Shown: positions 35,858-46,978, numbered from the stretch's first letter. The stretch is DNA of 64,000 nucleotides from Anomaloglossus baeobatrachus (GCF_048569485.1 NC_134361.1:168959258-169023257), one strand, 5' to 3'. Numbers and translations are program-made. Notes: generated by a model from the letters alone, not told the origin.

Positions 35858-36826
35858 TTAGGACAGGTCATTAATGTCTGATTGGCTAGGGTCCAGCACC
35901 CGGCACCCCCAGCAAACAGCTGTTCCAAGTGCCGGCAGCAGGCGGCCAGAAATGCGCAGTTCCAGAGCTGCTCTGTCTTCTGATAGTGACCGTGGCCTGG
36001 TACTGCACATCCACATTCAAATTAATTGGAGGTGGATGTGCAGTACCCGGCTGTGGCCTCTATCAAAAGACTGAGCAAGTCTGGAACTGAGCATTTTTCG
36101 GCTGCTTGCTGCTGCCGCCGTCACTAAAGGGTGCTTTACACGCTGCGACATTGCTAGCGATTGCTAGCAATGTCGAGCGCTATAGCACCCGCCCCCGTCG
36201 TTCGTGTGACATTTGGTGCTCGCTGCCGTAGCGAACATTATCGCTACGGCAGCGTCACACGAACATACCTTGTCAGCGACGTCGCTGTGACCGCCGAACA
36301 ATCCCTCCCTCAAGGGGGAGATGCGTTCGGCGTCATAGCAACGTTACTGCTGCGCCACTAAGCGGCCGGCCAATAGGGGCGGAGATGAGCGGGACGTAAC
36401 ATCCCGCCCACCTGCTTCCTTCCGCATTGCCGGTGGACGCAGATAAGGAGATGTTCCTCGTTCCTGCGGTGTCACACATAGCGATGTGTGCTGCCGCAGG
36501 AACGACGAACAGCATCGTACCTGTAGCAGCAGCGATATTAAGGAAAGGAGCGACGTGTCAACGATCACCGTTTTTGAACGATTTTGCGATCATTGATCGT
36601 CGCTCCTTGGTGTCACACGCTGCGATGTCGCTACCAGCGCCGGATGTGTGTCACTAACGACGTGACCCCAACGATATATCGGTAGCGATGTCACAGTATG
36701 TAAAGCACCCTTTAGGCCTCCTAATTGGTGGGGATTCTGGTTGTTGGACCCCAAACAAATAGACATTGATGACCTATCCTAAGGATAGGACATTAATGCT
36801 AAAGTAGTGTACATCCCCCTTTAAAG
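35858..36826. mobile_element. GATAGG inverted-repeat element, copy 5, split by a MITE
   Basis: The left half (35858-36126) runs from AGGACAGGTCATTAATGTCT through GGGTCCAGCACCCGGC. The right half (36713-36826) ends GACCTATCCTAAGGATAGG and CATCCCCCTTTAAAG. The TA-flanked MITE at 36127-36712 lies between. Confidence 0.8.
36127..36712 (+). mobile_element. TA-flanked MITE (CATCGC family), 586 bp, nested
   Basis: TA at 36125-36126 and 36713-36714. Near-perfect inverted ends AAGGGTGCTTTACACGCTGC / TATGTAAAGCACCCTT. Internal CGTCGTTCGTGTGACATTTG and ATCGCTACGGCAGCG palindromes. Non-autonomous. Confidence 0.92.
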
Positions 36827-37214
36827 TAGAATGTGCTGGAAAAGAAAGAGCCTGTAAAAGTCAAATGTGCAAATTTTATAGACAGACCCAACTGCAAAAA
36901 TGATCTTTAGCTCCAAATAATGATAAGTAAAAAAAAATGTTTTAAAAAATAACTAACCACTTTAAGGATCAACATCTTATGTTTGGGAGAATGAATCAAA
37001 TATAAGCTCACTGCTAAGGTGTTAAGGACTCACAGAATGCCTGGAATAAGACTTTTCAGTGCCAAACTTACAAAAATGCAGCGATGCCGAGATAATCCCA
37101 TAAGAGTTAATGTTTATTCCATCATGGTTAAAACAAGATATAAAAAATACAGGAGACTATGACCTGGGTAGGCGTGTATGAAACGTATTCATCCCCAACA
37201 ATGAGTTTCTATCT

Positions 37215-37615
37215 ATCTATCTATCTATAAGAAAAACAGAACTGACAGCACTCCATGTGAACAGGTGCGTATCTGTTCATGACATCGAAAAGCATAAAAA
37301 ATACAGCCACACACTGAAATGCCAGCATTTTCAACTTTCAAAAGAGATCTAAAAAAAAAAATGACATAAGACATATACATAAGACTAGGAGCCAGTATAA
37401 TGAGATTGCCATGACGTGGCTACTGGGCAGGTATGTAAAATGGCCATTTTTCATATGATAAACATCTAAAAAAAAATGTATTAGATCGCTTTTGAAAGTT
37501 GAAAATTTTGGCATTTCAGTGTGCAGTATTTTTTTGGCTTTTCTATGTCATACAGATATGCACCTGTTCACATGGAGTGCTGACAGTCCTATATTTCTCT
37601 TGTATATCATATGGA
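37215..37615. mobile_element. Foldback element with TTTCAACTTTCAAAAG arms
   Basis: AGCACTCCATGTGAACAGGT at 37239 is inverted at 37562 (ACCTGTTCACATGGAGTGCT), and the arms continue through GAAATGCCAGCATTTTCAAC / GTTGAAAATTTTGGCATTTC. A second partial copy (GACGTGGCTACTGGGCAGGT onward) lies at 37757-37880 in direct orientation with 37414-37530. Confidence 0.75.
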
Positions 37616-37884
37616 ACCATGTCCATTAGACTGAATATGCACCCGATCCTCCCTCCCCCATTAGCCACAGATGCTTTTAGTATTTATTAGTGGGTCTATC
37701 TTTGCCCAAACATGTAGGATTTTTAAAAATCCAGTCAGAGGTAGAAAGGAAGACTAGGACGTGGCTACTGGGCAGGTATGTAAAATGGCCATTTTTAATA
37801 TGCTAAACACCTCAAATTTTTTTTATCAGCTTTCTTTTGAAAGTTGAAAATTTTGGCATTTCAGTGTGTGGCTGCATTTTTTTA

Positions 37885-38857
37885 TTGCCTATCTATCTAT
37901 CTATCTATCTATCTGTCTATCCCTCTAATTATCTATCCGTCTAACTATCATCTGTCTATCTATCCCTCTCTCTGTCTATCCATCTATTTATCTATCTATC
38001 CCTCTATCTGTCTATCCATCTATTTATCTATCTATCCCTCTATCCATCTATCTGTCTGTCTATCTATTCCTCAATCCATCTATCCATCTATCTATCTATC
38101 TATCCATCTATCTATCTATCTATCTATTCCTCAATCCATCTATCCATCTATCTATCTATCTGTCCATCTATCTATCCATCTATCATCAATCTATCTATCC
38201 CTCTATCTATCTGTCTATCCATCTATCTATCTATCCATCATCAATCTATCTATCCCTCTATCTATCTATCATCTATCTGTCTGTCCATCTATTTATCTAT
38301 CTATTTATCCATCTGTCTGTCTGTCTATCTATCTATCCATCTATTTATCTATCTATCTATCTATCCATCTGTCTGTCTATCTATCTATCCATCTATCTAT
38401 CCCTCTATCTATCTATCTATCCATGCATCTATCTATCTATCTGTCTGTCTGTCTGTCTGTCTGTGTCTGTCTACCTATCTGTCTGTCTATCTATTCCTCT
38501 ATCCATCTATCTATCTATTATCTATCTATCATCCCTCTATCTATCTATCTATCTATCTATCCCTCTATATATTTATTATCTATCTGTCTCTATTTATCTA
38601 TATTCTATCTATCTATCTATCTATCTATGTATCATCTATCTATCTATCTATCATCCCTCTATCTATCTATCTATCCCTCTATATATTTATTATCTATCTG
38701 TCTCTATTTATCTATATTCTATCTATCTATCTATCTATCTATGTATCATCTATCTATCTATCTATCATCCCTCTATCTATCTATCTATCCCTCTATATAT
38801 TTATTATCTATCTGTCTCTATTTATCTATATTCTATCTATCTATCTATCTATCTAAA
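37885..38857 (+). repeat. CTAT tetranucleotide microsatellite with 114-bp higher-order units
   Basis: About 970 bp of (CTAT)n with CTGT, CCAT and CCCT variants. From 38561 onward a 114-bp block containing CCCTCTATATATTTATTATC occurs three times (starts 38561, 38675, 38789), almost without change. The 346- and 158-codon frames across it (SIYL repeats) are by-products of the repeat. Confidence 0.95.
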
Positions 38858-38899
38858 TATTGTGTTTTCTATAACTGTTACTAGTTTTTATATGAACCT

Positions 38900-38953
38900 C
38901 CTGAATTGTAAAGCGCTGCGGAATATGTTGGTGCTATAGAAATAACGATTTTT

Positions 38954-38992
<39 letters not shown>

Positions 38993-38995
38993 CAT
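38900..38995 (+). repeat. SINE/LINE 3' tail with (TTA)n
   Basis: TTGTAAAGCGCTGCGGAATA followed by a GCTATAGAAATAA block and (TTA)n. The same tail ends the V-SINE at 48147-48426 (there inverted). Only the tail remains here. Confidence 0.7.
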
Positions 38996-39467
38996 CTATC
39001 TATCTATCTATCTATCCACCCGTCCATTTATTAATCTACATATCAATCTACCTATAAACCATCTGTATACATATCTATCATCGATATATACACATAACAA
39101 TCAATCTAAAAAAAAACCAAATAAATAAAGCAAAGAAATGAAACCCGTGATCTCACACTCTGCACTCTCCAATAACACAAAAATAAGGGCTACCCTAAAT
39201 GTTACTGTTGCAAACACAGAGTATCTTTAGTGACCTATAACCAGCTACAATAAAGTGTTATTAATTAGACCAAGATGAGAAACTCTTTGTCAGACGTATC
39301 TACTTTGAGCAGCTCTCCGGTAGGACCTCTGTGACTACCTACTTACTTTCATGCACTTTATACTTCTTTTGCTGCTCTACAGTATTAGATGATACAGACT
39401 GAAGCATTATAAGCACAATATGGAGAATATTTGTAAACATACATGAACTATGAGAGAGCGGAGACCT
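38996..39467. other. Residual CTAT repeats and unassigned intron DNA
   Basis: A short (CTAT)n at 38993-39015, then low-complexity and unassigned sequence up to the candidate untranslated exon. Confidence 0.35.
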
Positions 39468-39551
39468 ACCTGCCCGACAGCCGCTGTCTTGTGCCCTCTC
39501 CTAAAGATTCCAGATCTTGTCATCACTGCCGGTGAGCAGCACATTTTATAC
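39468..39551 (-). promoter_or_regulatory. Probable promoter TATA box and untranslated first exon of the SATP-YrdC gene
   Basis: On the minus strand, GTATAAAATG (TATA at 39550-39544) is followed about 30 bp later by a candidate exon that ends GGGCAG/GTAGGT at 39470. The next acceptor on this strand that leads to the start codon is at 34561. Upstream of the TATA box lies a small GC-rich patch with a GGGCGG-type box near 39565. The transcription start (~39515-39520) is inferred from TATA spacing. No transcript evidence is available here. Confidence 0.5.
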
Positions 39552-40009
39552 TCTATCACCTCCCGGGGCGGAGACATTTCTCACCAACCTGTAGAATTTC
39601 CAAAGTAATTTTTGTTTCCTGCTGCAAAGAAATGTAACTTAAGGATATTGTAACCAAGGAATTTCCCCATTCTTTGACTCTGATGATCTCTCACCTAATC
39701 ATTATGACAAGGTGACCAGTTCAGAGATACTGTAGCTGTGATGTCATTCCCATTCTATTAATATCACTAATTACCTCCCGGCTTTGTCACTGGATGAATA
39801 ATACAGATTTATTATATAGTGTAGTAGGCACAGACTGATACGTTTATTATGGTTATATTTATAGCTGAATCTGTTAATACACCCCAAATCAGAAACTACC
39901 TCAACAAAATCAGAAAATAGACATCTACAGTCAGAAGGTGCTCACCCGCAGTCTCCCACTGCCCACGGGGGAATCCCCAAGTAGGCCACTGTGCAGGAGT
40001 GGATTACTA
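39552..40009. other. Upstream flank of the SATP-YrdC gene
   Basis: Starts with a short GC-rich segment (TCCCGGGGCGGAGAC) next to the TATA box. The rest is unassigned up to the Tc1-like element. Confidence 0.35.
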
Positions 40010-40261
40010 CAACCTTAGAGAGTGGGTAAAATAAGTATTTCATACATTGTCAATTTTGCAAGTTTTCCCACCTGCAAAGAATGGAGAGGTCTGTAATTTT
40101 TATCATGGGTAAACTTCAACTGTGACAGATAGAATAAATAATAATCCAGAAAATCACTTTGTATGATTTTTAAATAATTAATTTGAATTTTGTTGCATGA
40201 AATAAGTATTGATACAATAGAAAAACACAACTTAATATTTAGTACAGAAACCTGTTTGTCA

Positions 40262-41713
40262 TTACAGAGGTCAGACGTTTCCTGCATTTCTTGACCAGGT
40301 TTGCACACACTGCAGGAGGGACTTGAGTTTCAGTTGGGCAACATTGAGTTTCAGCTCCCTCCATATATTGGAGACTGGTTAGGCCACTCCAGAATCTTGA
40401 AATGCTTCTTACGGAGCTATTCTTTAGTTGCCCTGGCTGTGGGTTTCAAGTCATTGTCATGCTGGAAGACCCAGCCATGACCATCGTCAATGCTATTACT
40501 GAGAGAAGGAGGTTGTTGGTCAAAATCTCATGATACATGACCCCATCCAGCCTCTCTTCAATACGAAGCAGTCGTTCTGTCCTCTATGCAGAAACTCACC
40601 CCCAAAGTAAGATGGTTACACCTCCATACAACACAGTTGGGATAATGTTCTTGGTTTGTACTCATCTTTCTTGTTTTACGAAACATGGCAAGTGGAGCTG
40701 ATACCAAATAGTTCTACTTTTATGTTATCTGACCACATGACCTTCTCCCATGCCTCCTCTGGATCATCCCGATGGTCACTGGCGAACTTCAAACAGGCCT
40801 GTACTTGTTCTGGCATGAGCAGGGGAACCTTACAGATAGCATAGTGTGTTAAGGGGGCTTTACACGCAATGACATCGCTAACGAGATGTCGTTGGGGTCA
40901 CGGAATGCGTGACGCACATCCGGCGTTGTTAGCGCCGTCGTTGCATGTGACATGTACGAGTGACCGCTAACAATGCAAAATACTCACCAAATCGTTGAAT
41001 GTTGACAGGTCTTCCATTTCCCAAATATCGTTGCTGATTTTGGACGCAGGTTGTTCATCGTTTCTGAGGCAGCACACTTGACTACGTGTGACACCCCAGG
41101 AACGACGAACAACACCGTACCTGTGTCCTCCGGCAACGAGGTGGGCGTGACTTTCAAGCGACTGCTCTCCGTCCCTCCGCTTCTATTGGACGCCTGCCGT
41201 GTGACGTCGCCACACAAACTTCCCTCTTAGAAAAGAGGCTGTTCGCCGGCCACAGCGACGTTGTTAGAAAGGTAAGCATGTGTGACGGGTACTAGCGATT
41301 TTGTCCGCCATGGGCAGCGATTTGCCCGTGATGCACAAACGATGGGGCAGGTGCAAACGCTAGCAACATCGCTAGTGATGTCGCAGTGTGTAAAGCCCCT
41401 TTATTAACGGTAATCTCTGAGACTGAGATCCCAGCTATCTTAAGGTCATTGACCAGGTCCTCCCGCGTAGTTCTGGGCTGATTCTTGCCCTTTCTCAGAA
41501 TCATCCTCTCCCAGGAGGCAAAATTTTGCAAGGAGCCCCAGGCCGAGTAAGATTGACAGTCATCATGTGTTTCTATCATTTTCTAATAACTGGGCCAATA
41601 GTTTTTGCTTTCTCACCAAGCTGCTTGCCTATTGTCCTGTAACCCATCCCAGCCTTGTGCAGGTCTACAATTTTGTCCCTGGTGTCCTTAGACAGGTCTT
41701 TGGCCTTTGCCAT
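40262..41713 (-). pseudogene. Tc1-family transposase remnant (element F)
   Basis: The N-terminal helix-turn-helix domain [33 protein letters not shown] stops at a TGA after VIRK. Further on, NQPRTTREDLVNDLKIAGIS is readable, ending exactly at the MITE insertion (EITVN) and continuing beyond it. The catalytic half (40262-40850) is heavily decayed. No function is possible. Confidence 0.75.
40852..41401 (+). mobile_element. TA-flanked MITE (CATCGC family), 550 bp, inside Tc1 F
   Basis: TA at 40850-40851 and 41402-41403. Ends AGGGGGCTTTACACGCAATG / GTGTGTAAAGCCCCTT. Removing it and one TA rejoins the transposase reading (EITVNN..), which confirms the exact boundaries and that it is younger than the Tc1 copy. 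Confidence 0.93.
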
Positions 41714-42079
41714 GGTGGAGAGGTTGGAGTGTCATTGATTGAGTGTGTGGACAGGTGTCATTTATACAGGTAATGAGTTAAAACAGGTGCAATTAATACA
41801 GGTAGGAATTCTTGCTGGTTGGTAGGTGATCAAATACTTATTTAATGCAATAAAATGCAAATTTTTTTATTTCAAAATCATACAATTTGATTTTCTGGAT
41901 TCCATGATTTTCTTTTTGCAAATTATGGTGGAAAATAAGTATTTGGTCACCTAAAAACATGCAAGATTTCTGGCTCTCACAGACCTGTAACTTCTTCTTT
42001 CAGAGGCTCCACTGTCCTCCACTCATTACCTGTAGTAATGGCACCTGTTTGAACTTGTTATCAGTAAAAGACACCTGTC

Positions 42080-42095
42080 CACAACCTCAAACAGT
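42080..42095 (+). repeat. 16-bp target duplication, left
   Basis: CACAACCTCAAACAGT, repeated at 42773-42788. Confidence 0.9.
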
Positions 42096-42772
42096 AGTAA
42101 TATATACAAGGCACTCCTGAATTCAGTAAAAGATGATGACTTTTTATTATTTCATACTCAGTATAGTCAAGTCAGAAGTTGCGGCCCAAACATGTCCTTC
42201 ATCAGTAACTAGCACCTGAAATGAACAGAGATAGATTATAGTTTCACTCTTTTCATTGGCGGTATTTGGAATGCTAGCAGATATGTGACTGTGATCTGCA
42301 GCCTGTTATTTCTGCCATGGGCAGTTGCAGTAATGATATTAAGAGAATTTCTGTGGTTTGCAGCCTGTCATTAGCAGTATCCACTGCTGCACCTCCACAC
42401 AGCAGTGGATACTGCTAATGACAGGCTGCAAACCACAGAAATTCTCTTAATAGCATTACTGCAACTGCCCATGGCAGAAATAACAGGCTGCAGATCACAG
42501 TCACATATCTGCTATAATTCCAAATACTGCCAATGAAAAAAGTGAAACTATAATGTACATATCTCTATTCATCTCAGGTGCTAGTTACTGATGAAGGCCA
42601 TGTTTGGGCCACAACGTCTGACTTGACTATACTGAGTATGAAATAATAAAAAGTCATCATATTTTACTGAATTCAGGAGTGTCTTGTATATATCACTACT
42701 GTTTATGGTTTGGAAACCTACCTGAGCACCCTGGTAACTAGAAATTCGGTAGAAGTGCCTTATCCTTTTGAA
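42096..42772. mobile_element. Palindromic hammerhead-bearing retroposon inside Tc1 C
   Basis: 677 bp flanked by an exact 16-bp duplication. The first ~300 bp are the inverted copy of the next ~300 bp (ACAAGGCACTCCTGAATTCA at left, its inverse with one change near 42670), then a single 70-bp tail. Each arm carries a hammerhead-like motif: CTGATGAAGG..GGGCC. Long target duplication implies insertion by reverse transcription. Family is inferred to be Penelope-like or a SINE-like retroposon. Confidence 0.8.
42580..42628 (+). ncRNA. Hammerhead-like motif in right arm of the palindrome
   Basis: Core CTGATGA at 42588-42594, stem II GGCC..GGCC, then ACAAC where GAAAC is needed, CGTC cleavage triplet and stem I partner TGACTTGAC for GCTAGTTA. 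The second core half is mutated. The mirror copy in the left arm (42170-42210, minus strand) has GCAAC. Probably inactive. Confidence 0.55.
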
Positions 42773-42788
42773 CACAACCTCAAACAGT
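42773..42788 (+). repeat. 16-bp target duplication, right
   Basis: Exact copy of 42080-42095. Confidence 0.9.
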
Positions 42789-42806
42789 CACACTCCAAAC
42801 TCCACT

Positions 42807-43825
42807 ATGGTGAAAACCAAAGAACTGTCAAAGGACACCAGAAAAAAAATTGTAGCTTTGCACCGGTATGAGAAGACTGAATCTGCAATAGGCAAGCAGC
42901 TTGGTGTGATGAAATCAACTCTGGGAACAATAATAAGAAAATGGAAGATATACAAAACCAATGAAAATTTCCCTCGATCTGGGACTCCATGCAAGATCTC
43001 ACCTCGTGGGGTCAAAATGATCACAAGAACAGTGAGCAAAACTCCAAGATCCACACGGGGGGACCTAGTGAATGACCTGCAAGAGCTGAGACCACTTTGA
43101 CAAAGGCTACCATCAGTAACACACTACACTACCAGGGACTCAGATCCTGTAGTGCCAGACATGTTCCCCTGCTTAAGCCAGTACATGTCCGGTCCCGTAT
43201 GAAGTTTGCTAGAGAGCGTTTGGATTATCCAGAAGAGTATTGAGAGAATGTTATATGGTCTGATCAAACCAAAGTAGAACTGTTTGGTAGAAACACAACA
43301 CGTCGTGTTTGGAGGAGACAGAATGCTGAGATGCATCCGAAGAACACCATACCTACTGTGAAGCATGGGGGTGGCAACATCATGCTTTGGGGCTGTTTCT
43401 CTGGAAAGGGACCAGGACGACTGATCCGTGTACATGAAAGAATGAATGGGCCCATGTATTGGGAGATTTTGAGTGCAAACCTCCTTCCATCAGCAAGGGC
43501 ATTGAAGATGAAACGTGGCTGGGTCTTTCAGCATGATAATGATCCCAAGCAAAACAGGGCAACAAAGGCGTGGCTTCGTAATAAGCATATGAAGGTCCTG
43601 GAGTGGCCTAGCCAGTCTCCAGATCGCAACCCCACAGAAAATCTTTGGAAGGAGTTGAAAGTCTGTGTTGCCCAGCAACAGGCCCAAAACATCACTGCTC
43701 TAGAGGAAATCTGCATGGAGGAATGCGCCAAGATACCACCAACAGTGTGTGCCAACCTTGTGAAGACTTATAGAAAACGTTAGACCTCTGTTATTGCCAA
43801 CAAAGGATACAGAACAAAATATTGA
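42807..43825 (+). pseudogene. Tc1-family transposase, inactivated (element C)
   Basis: [20 protein letters not shown] starts the DNA-binding part. The catalytic blocks are [21 protein letters not shown] and [11 protein letters not shown], with D, D and E still present. A frameshift near 43090, a TGA near 43248 (after YPEE) and a TAG at ~43780 (RKR-stop-TSVIANKGY) break it. Total length would be ~340 codons. Confidence 0.9.
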
Positions 43826-44189
43826 GATGAAGTTTTGTTTTTGACCAAATACTTATTTTCCACCAAAATTTCCAAAAAAAATCTTGCAAAATCAGACAAG
43901 GTAATTTTCTGGATTTGTTTTCTGATTTTGTCTCTCATAGTTGTGGTCACCTATGATGTCAATTACAGGCAAATCTCATCTTTATAATGGGAGAACTTGC
44001 ACAATGTGTGGCTGACTAAATACTTTCTTTCCCCACTGTATATTAACACTCAGCTCGCTGAACATACCTGTGTTATCTATGATGAGAAGGGAGGAAGATG
44101 CTACCAGACCCGGAGAACAAAATAATCAAGTGTTTGCATGCAAACTACCTGATTATTTTTATGTACTTTTTTTTATGAAGTAATGCACT

Positions 44190-44480
44190 CGACCTGCATG
44201 GCCTGTATACACAGTCACCACACAAAGCTCTATTGATGAACAAATAGCATGTTCAAGAGTGTTTACAGTTTGTTCAACAACATTCAGACAAGCCTGTGAA
44301 ATACTGGGAGAATATAGTGTGGTCAGATAAGACCAAAATTGAACTCTTTTGATGCCATGATACACACCATGTTTGGAGGCCAAAAGGCAAGTCACCCCCA
44401 AAGCACTTTCACAACAGTGGAGTTTGGAGGTGGGAACATCATGCTATGGGGCTGTTTCTCAGAATACAGCACTGTCAAAC
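44190..44480 (+). pseudogene. Tc1-family transposase fragment
   Basis: Reads as YWENIVWSDKTKIELF then, after a stop and shifts, HHVWRPKGK and [16 protein letters not shown]. Covers only the region of the first catalytic Asp to the GGGxxMLWG block. Confidence 0.75.
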
Positions 44481-45715
44481 TTTATACATACCTCCCAACC
44501 GTCTTGGATTCTGCAGGACTGTACCAATTTGACGGCTCTCTCCCGCAGTCCCACGGCTCACAGCTGTTGTCCTGGCTCCTCCCCTCAGTGCTGTGAATAA
44601 ATTAAATTAAATTTTTGTATGCTCTGGGTTACCAGGACAGCCAGGACTCGATCTCGTGAACTCATTATGTGGCACCCCACTGCTCATGGGAGCCACAGTG
44701 GCATTGTTTTCTTCACCTGGAGGACAGAGGACAGTGCAATGCCTGGCAGCAGCGGGGAAGATCTCAATGTTAGGTACCATTGCACACAGCACTTCCTGAC
44801 TCAGACCAGAAGGGGGAGCTCAAGTCGTGGTTGGGACGAGCCTTTCCTGTGCATTGTGGGATGGGAAGGGGTTAGTCAGAAAAACAGAAAGTGAAACCTC
44901 AGAACCCTGGAGGAGAGGAAAGAGACCGGTCGCTGTTAGAAAGCTATCAGCAGGCTTTCCAGGACCGAGCGCATTGCACAGGATACGGAGTCCTAGATTA
45001 CTGGGTACTAAAGTCTCAGTAGTAAAACCTGGAGTGCAGGAGATTCCATGTTTCTTGCCCCACCAACAAAGCCCTAAGGCGAAGTAGCAAAATAGAGCCC
45101 AGGGCCGCGGAGGAACACGCGGGCCTCATAACTGGCTCGTGTTGCCCGTCAGAGAGGGACATAGCACTAAGCAACCAAGAACTGGGGTCCCCAAGTAGCT
45201 TCAAGCCACGGGGATCCAACATCCAAAGTGCATAAAGGAAGGCATCCAACATACCTGGTAAAGAGACATTCCTCCCTGCAACCAGGCTTACCAGACCAGA
45301 GTATCCTCGGGACTACAACCTCTTGCCAAATAAAGGTGAACGGAAACTACCAATCTGTGTCATCTGGTTATTGTCGGCGCCCTCAGTCCTGCACCCGAAT
45401 GCACCACTACTACCTCCATCATCTCCCTGGGGCCCGCTTCACCTGTGGGTAACGAAACCATCTCTGCTGCTACCACCATCCGCTCCAGAGGACAGAGACA
45501 GCAGTGGCGGCTAATCCCTGGCTGCGTACTGCAGGTGGCGTCACGACAATCATTCCCAATCTCCACCTCTTATTGCCCTTCTTTTGGTGTACACCTGGGG
45601 GCACGAAACCGGGCAGGCCACCATGACATCCCAGACCTCTGCACCGGCCCAGTGCCGAGTAAACAAGTACAAGACCCAACCTGGACCCCCTGACCCCTGA
45701 GTGCTACAATTGTCC
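44481..45715. repeat. LTR-like repeat fragments (fossil)
   Basis: CGGCTAATCCCTGGCTGCGT followed by GCAGGTGGCGTCACGACAAT near 45510-45550 matches the repeat at 4424-5430 (near 5286) and, inverted, the one near 52840. The right end GAGTGCTACA near 45702 is the inverse of the TGTAGCAC start. No gene supported; the short open frames show no domain. Confidence 0.45.
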
Positions 45716-45831
45716 ATGGCAACAGCTTTACCACTGAGCTACTGCCTATATTGAAAGACATAGGAAGATTTGATAATTTTGACCTCTGTATTGCAGTAGA
45801 GAAACCAGAAGCAAATTATTGATATACATAA

Positions 45832-46915
45832 TACAATCCAAGACAGAAGTTCTGTCGCTTATCCATGTTATGTAAATAAAATCTTGTAATATGACTTTAA
45901 ATTCATCCATTGGTTTTATAAATTACTTTTTTGAAAGCTGAAACCCTCCCAAATTTGGTTTAGGTTATGAAAATAAAGTTGCTGCAAAGCTGAAATATTG
46001 ATCATTTAATGAACACAGAAAGTTCAGATTTTGACAAGACAAAGTTTTGTCGCCCACAGAAAGTAATGTGAAATTAAAACAAATAATTAACTTCTAATAC
46101 AAAGATATCTTGCATAACATTGGTGAATGAAGTTGGGGTGCTATTAGAGCCATATTTAAACTTATGTGTGACTTCCATGAGCTTGAAGGACTGCATCCAT
46201 GTGGTTCAACAATGATTCATACAATTTATTGATGAAGTCATCAGGAATAGCAAAGAATGCAGTCTTTCATGCCTCCCAGAGTTCATCTAGATTCTTTGGT
46301 TTTGTCTTCCAAGCTTCCTCTTTCATCCTACTCCAAACATGCTCAATGATGTTCATGTCTGATGACTGGGCTGGCCAGTCCTTGAGCACCGTGATCTTCT
46401 TTGCCAGGAGGAACTTTGTTGTAGAGATGGATGTATGAGATGGAGCACCATCTTACTGCAGAATTTGACCCCTTTTATGATTGGGAATGTAAGAGGTAGC
46501 TAATACTTCTTGATATTTTAGGCTATTGATATTGCCTTCCACCTTGCAAATGTTTCGCACACCCCCATACTGAGAGTAACCCCAGACCATGATATTTCCA
46601 CCACCAATCTTAACTGTTTTCTGGATCCATATTCGCTCCAGTAAGACTCCTGCAGTATTTGCGGTGACTGTGGTGTAATTCAACTGGAGATTCATCAGAG
46701 AAATCCACCTTCTGCCACTTTTCCAGCGTCCATCTGTTTAGCAGGCTGTAGGACTTGGCAAATGCCACACATTTTTTTAATTGCCTTTTGTTTAGTGCTG
46801 GCTTCTGGGCACTGATTCGACCATGGAGGCCATTTCGAGACAGAATCCTACAAACTGTTCTAGTTGGCACAGGGACTTGAGGTGACCAGGCCTTTTGGAG
46901 CTCTGCTGTAGTGGA
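45832..46915 (-). pseudogene. Tc1-like element E with decayed transposase
   Basis: Minus strand. The transposase blocks are VPTRTVCRILSRNGLHGR, KPALNKRQLKKCVAFAK, KVDFSDESP, GGGNIMVWG, then LQ-stop-DGAPSHTS near 46445 and IIEHVWSRMKEEAW near 46330. The stop before DGAPSH replaces Gln. The 5' end is cut off at the GATA array at 46916. A terminal region with GACAGAAGTTCTGTCGCTTA lies near 45842. Confidence 0.8.
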
Positions 46916-46978
46916 GGATAGATATAGATAGATTGAGGGATAGATAGATAGAGCGATAGATAGATAGATAGATAGATA
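46916..46978 (+). repeat. GATA microsatellite, part 1
   Basis: (GATA)n with ATAGATAG and GAGG variants. It stops at the TA that begins Tc1 element D and resumes at 48911. Confidence 0.9.

Larger units (their letters stand above)
40010..41930 (-). mobile_element. Tc1-like transposon F, minus strand, holding a MITE
   Basis: Left terminal region AAATAAGTATTTCATACATT near 40027; the right part ends in AATAAGTATTTGGTCACCT shared with element C. The transposase start [20 protein letters not shown] is read from 41713 downward. The right outer terminus is missing, so the element is fused to element C rather than intact. Confidence 0.75.
41931..44038 (+). mobile_element. Tc1-like transposon C, interrupted by a palindromic retroposon
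   Basis: The right terminus GACTAAATACTTTC..CCCCACTG ends at 44038 followed by TA. The left outer terminus is lost in the junction with element F. The body resembles the Tc1 type common in fish and frogs (CTCACAGACCTGTAACTTCT leader). A 677-bp insertion lies at 42096-42772. Confidence 0.85.

Noticed and set aside
37844-38939. Open frames of 346 and 158 codons made of SIYLSIYL repeats
   Set aside because: They are direct translations of the CTAT microsatellite, with no domain, no codon bias and no splice context.
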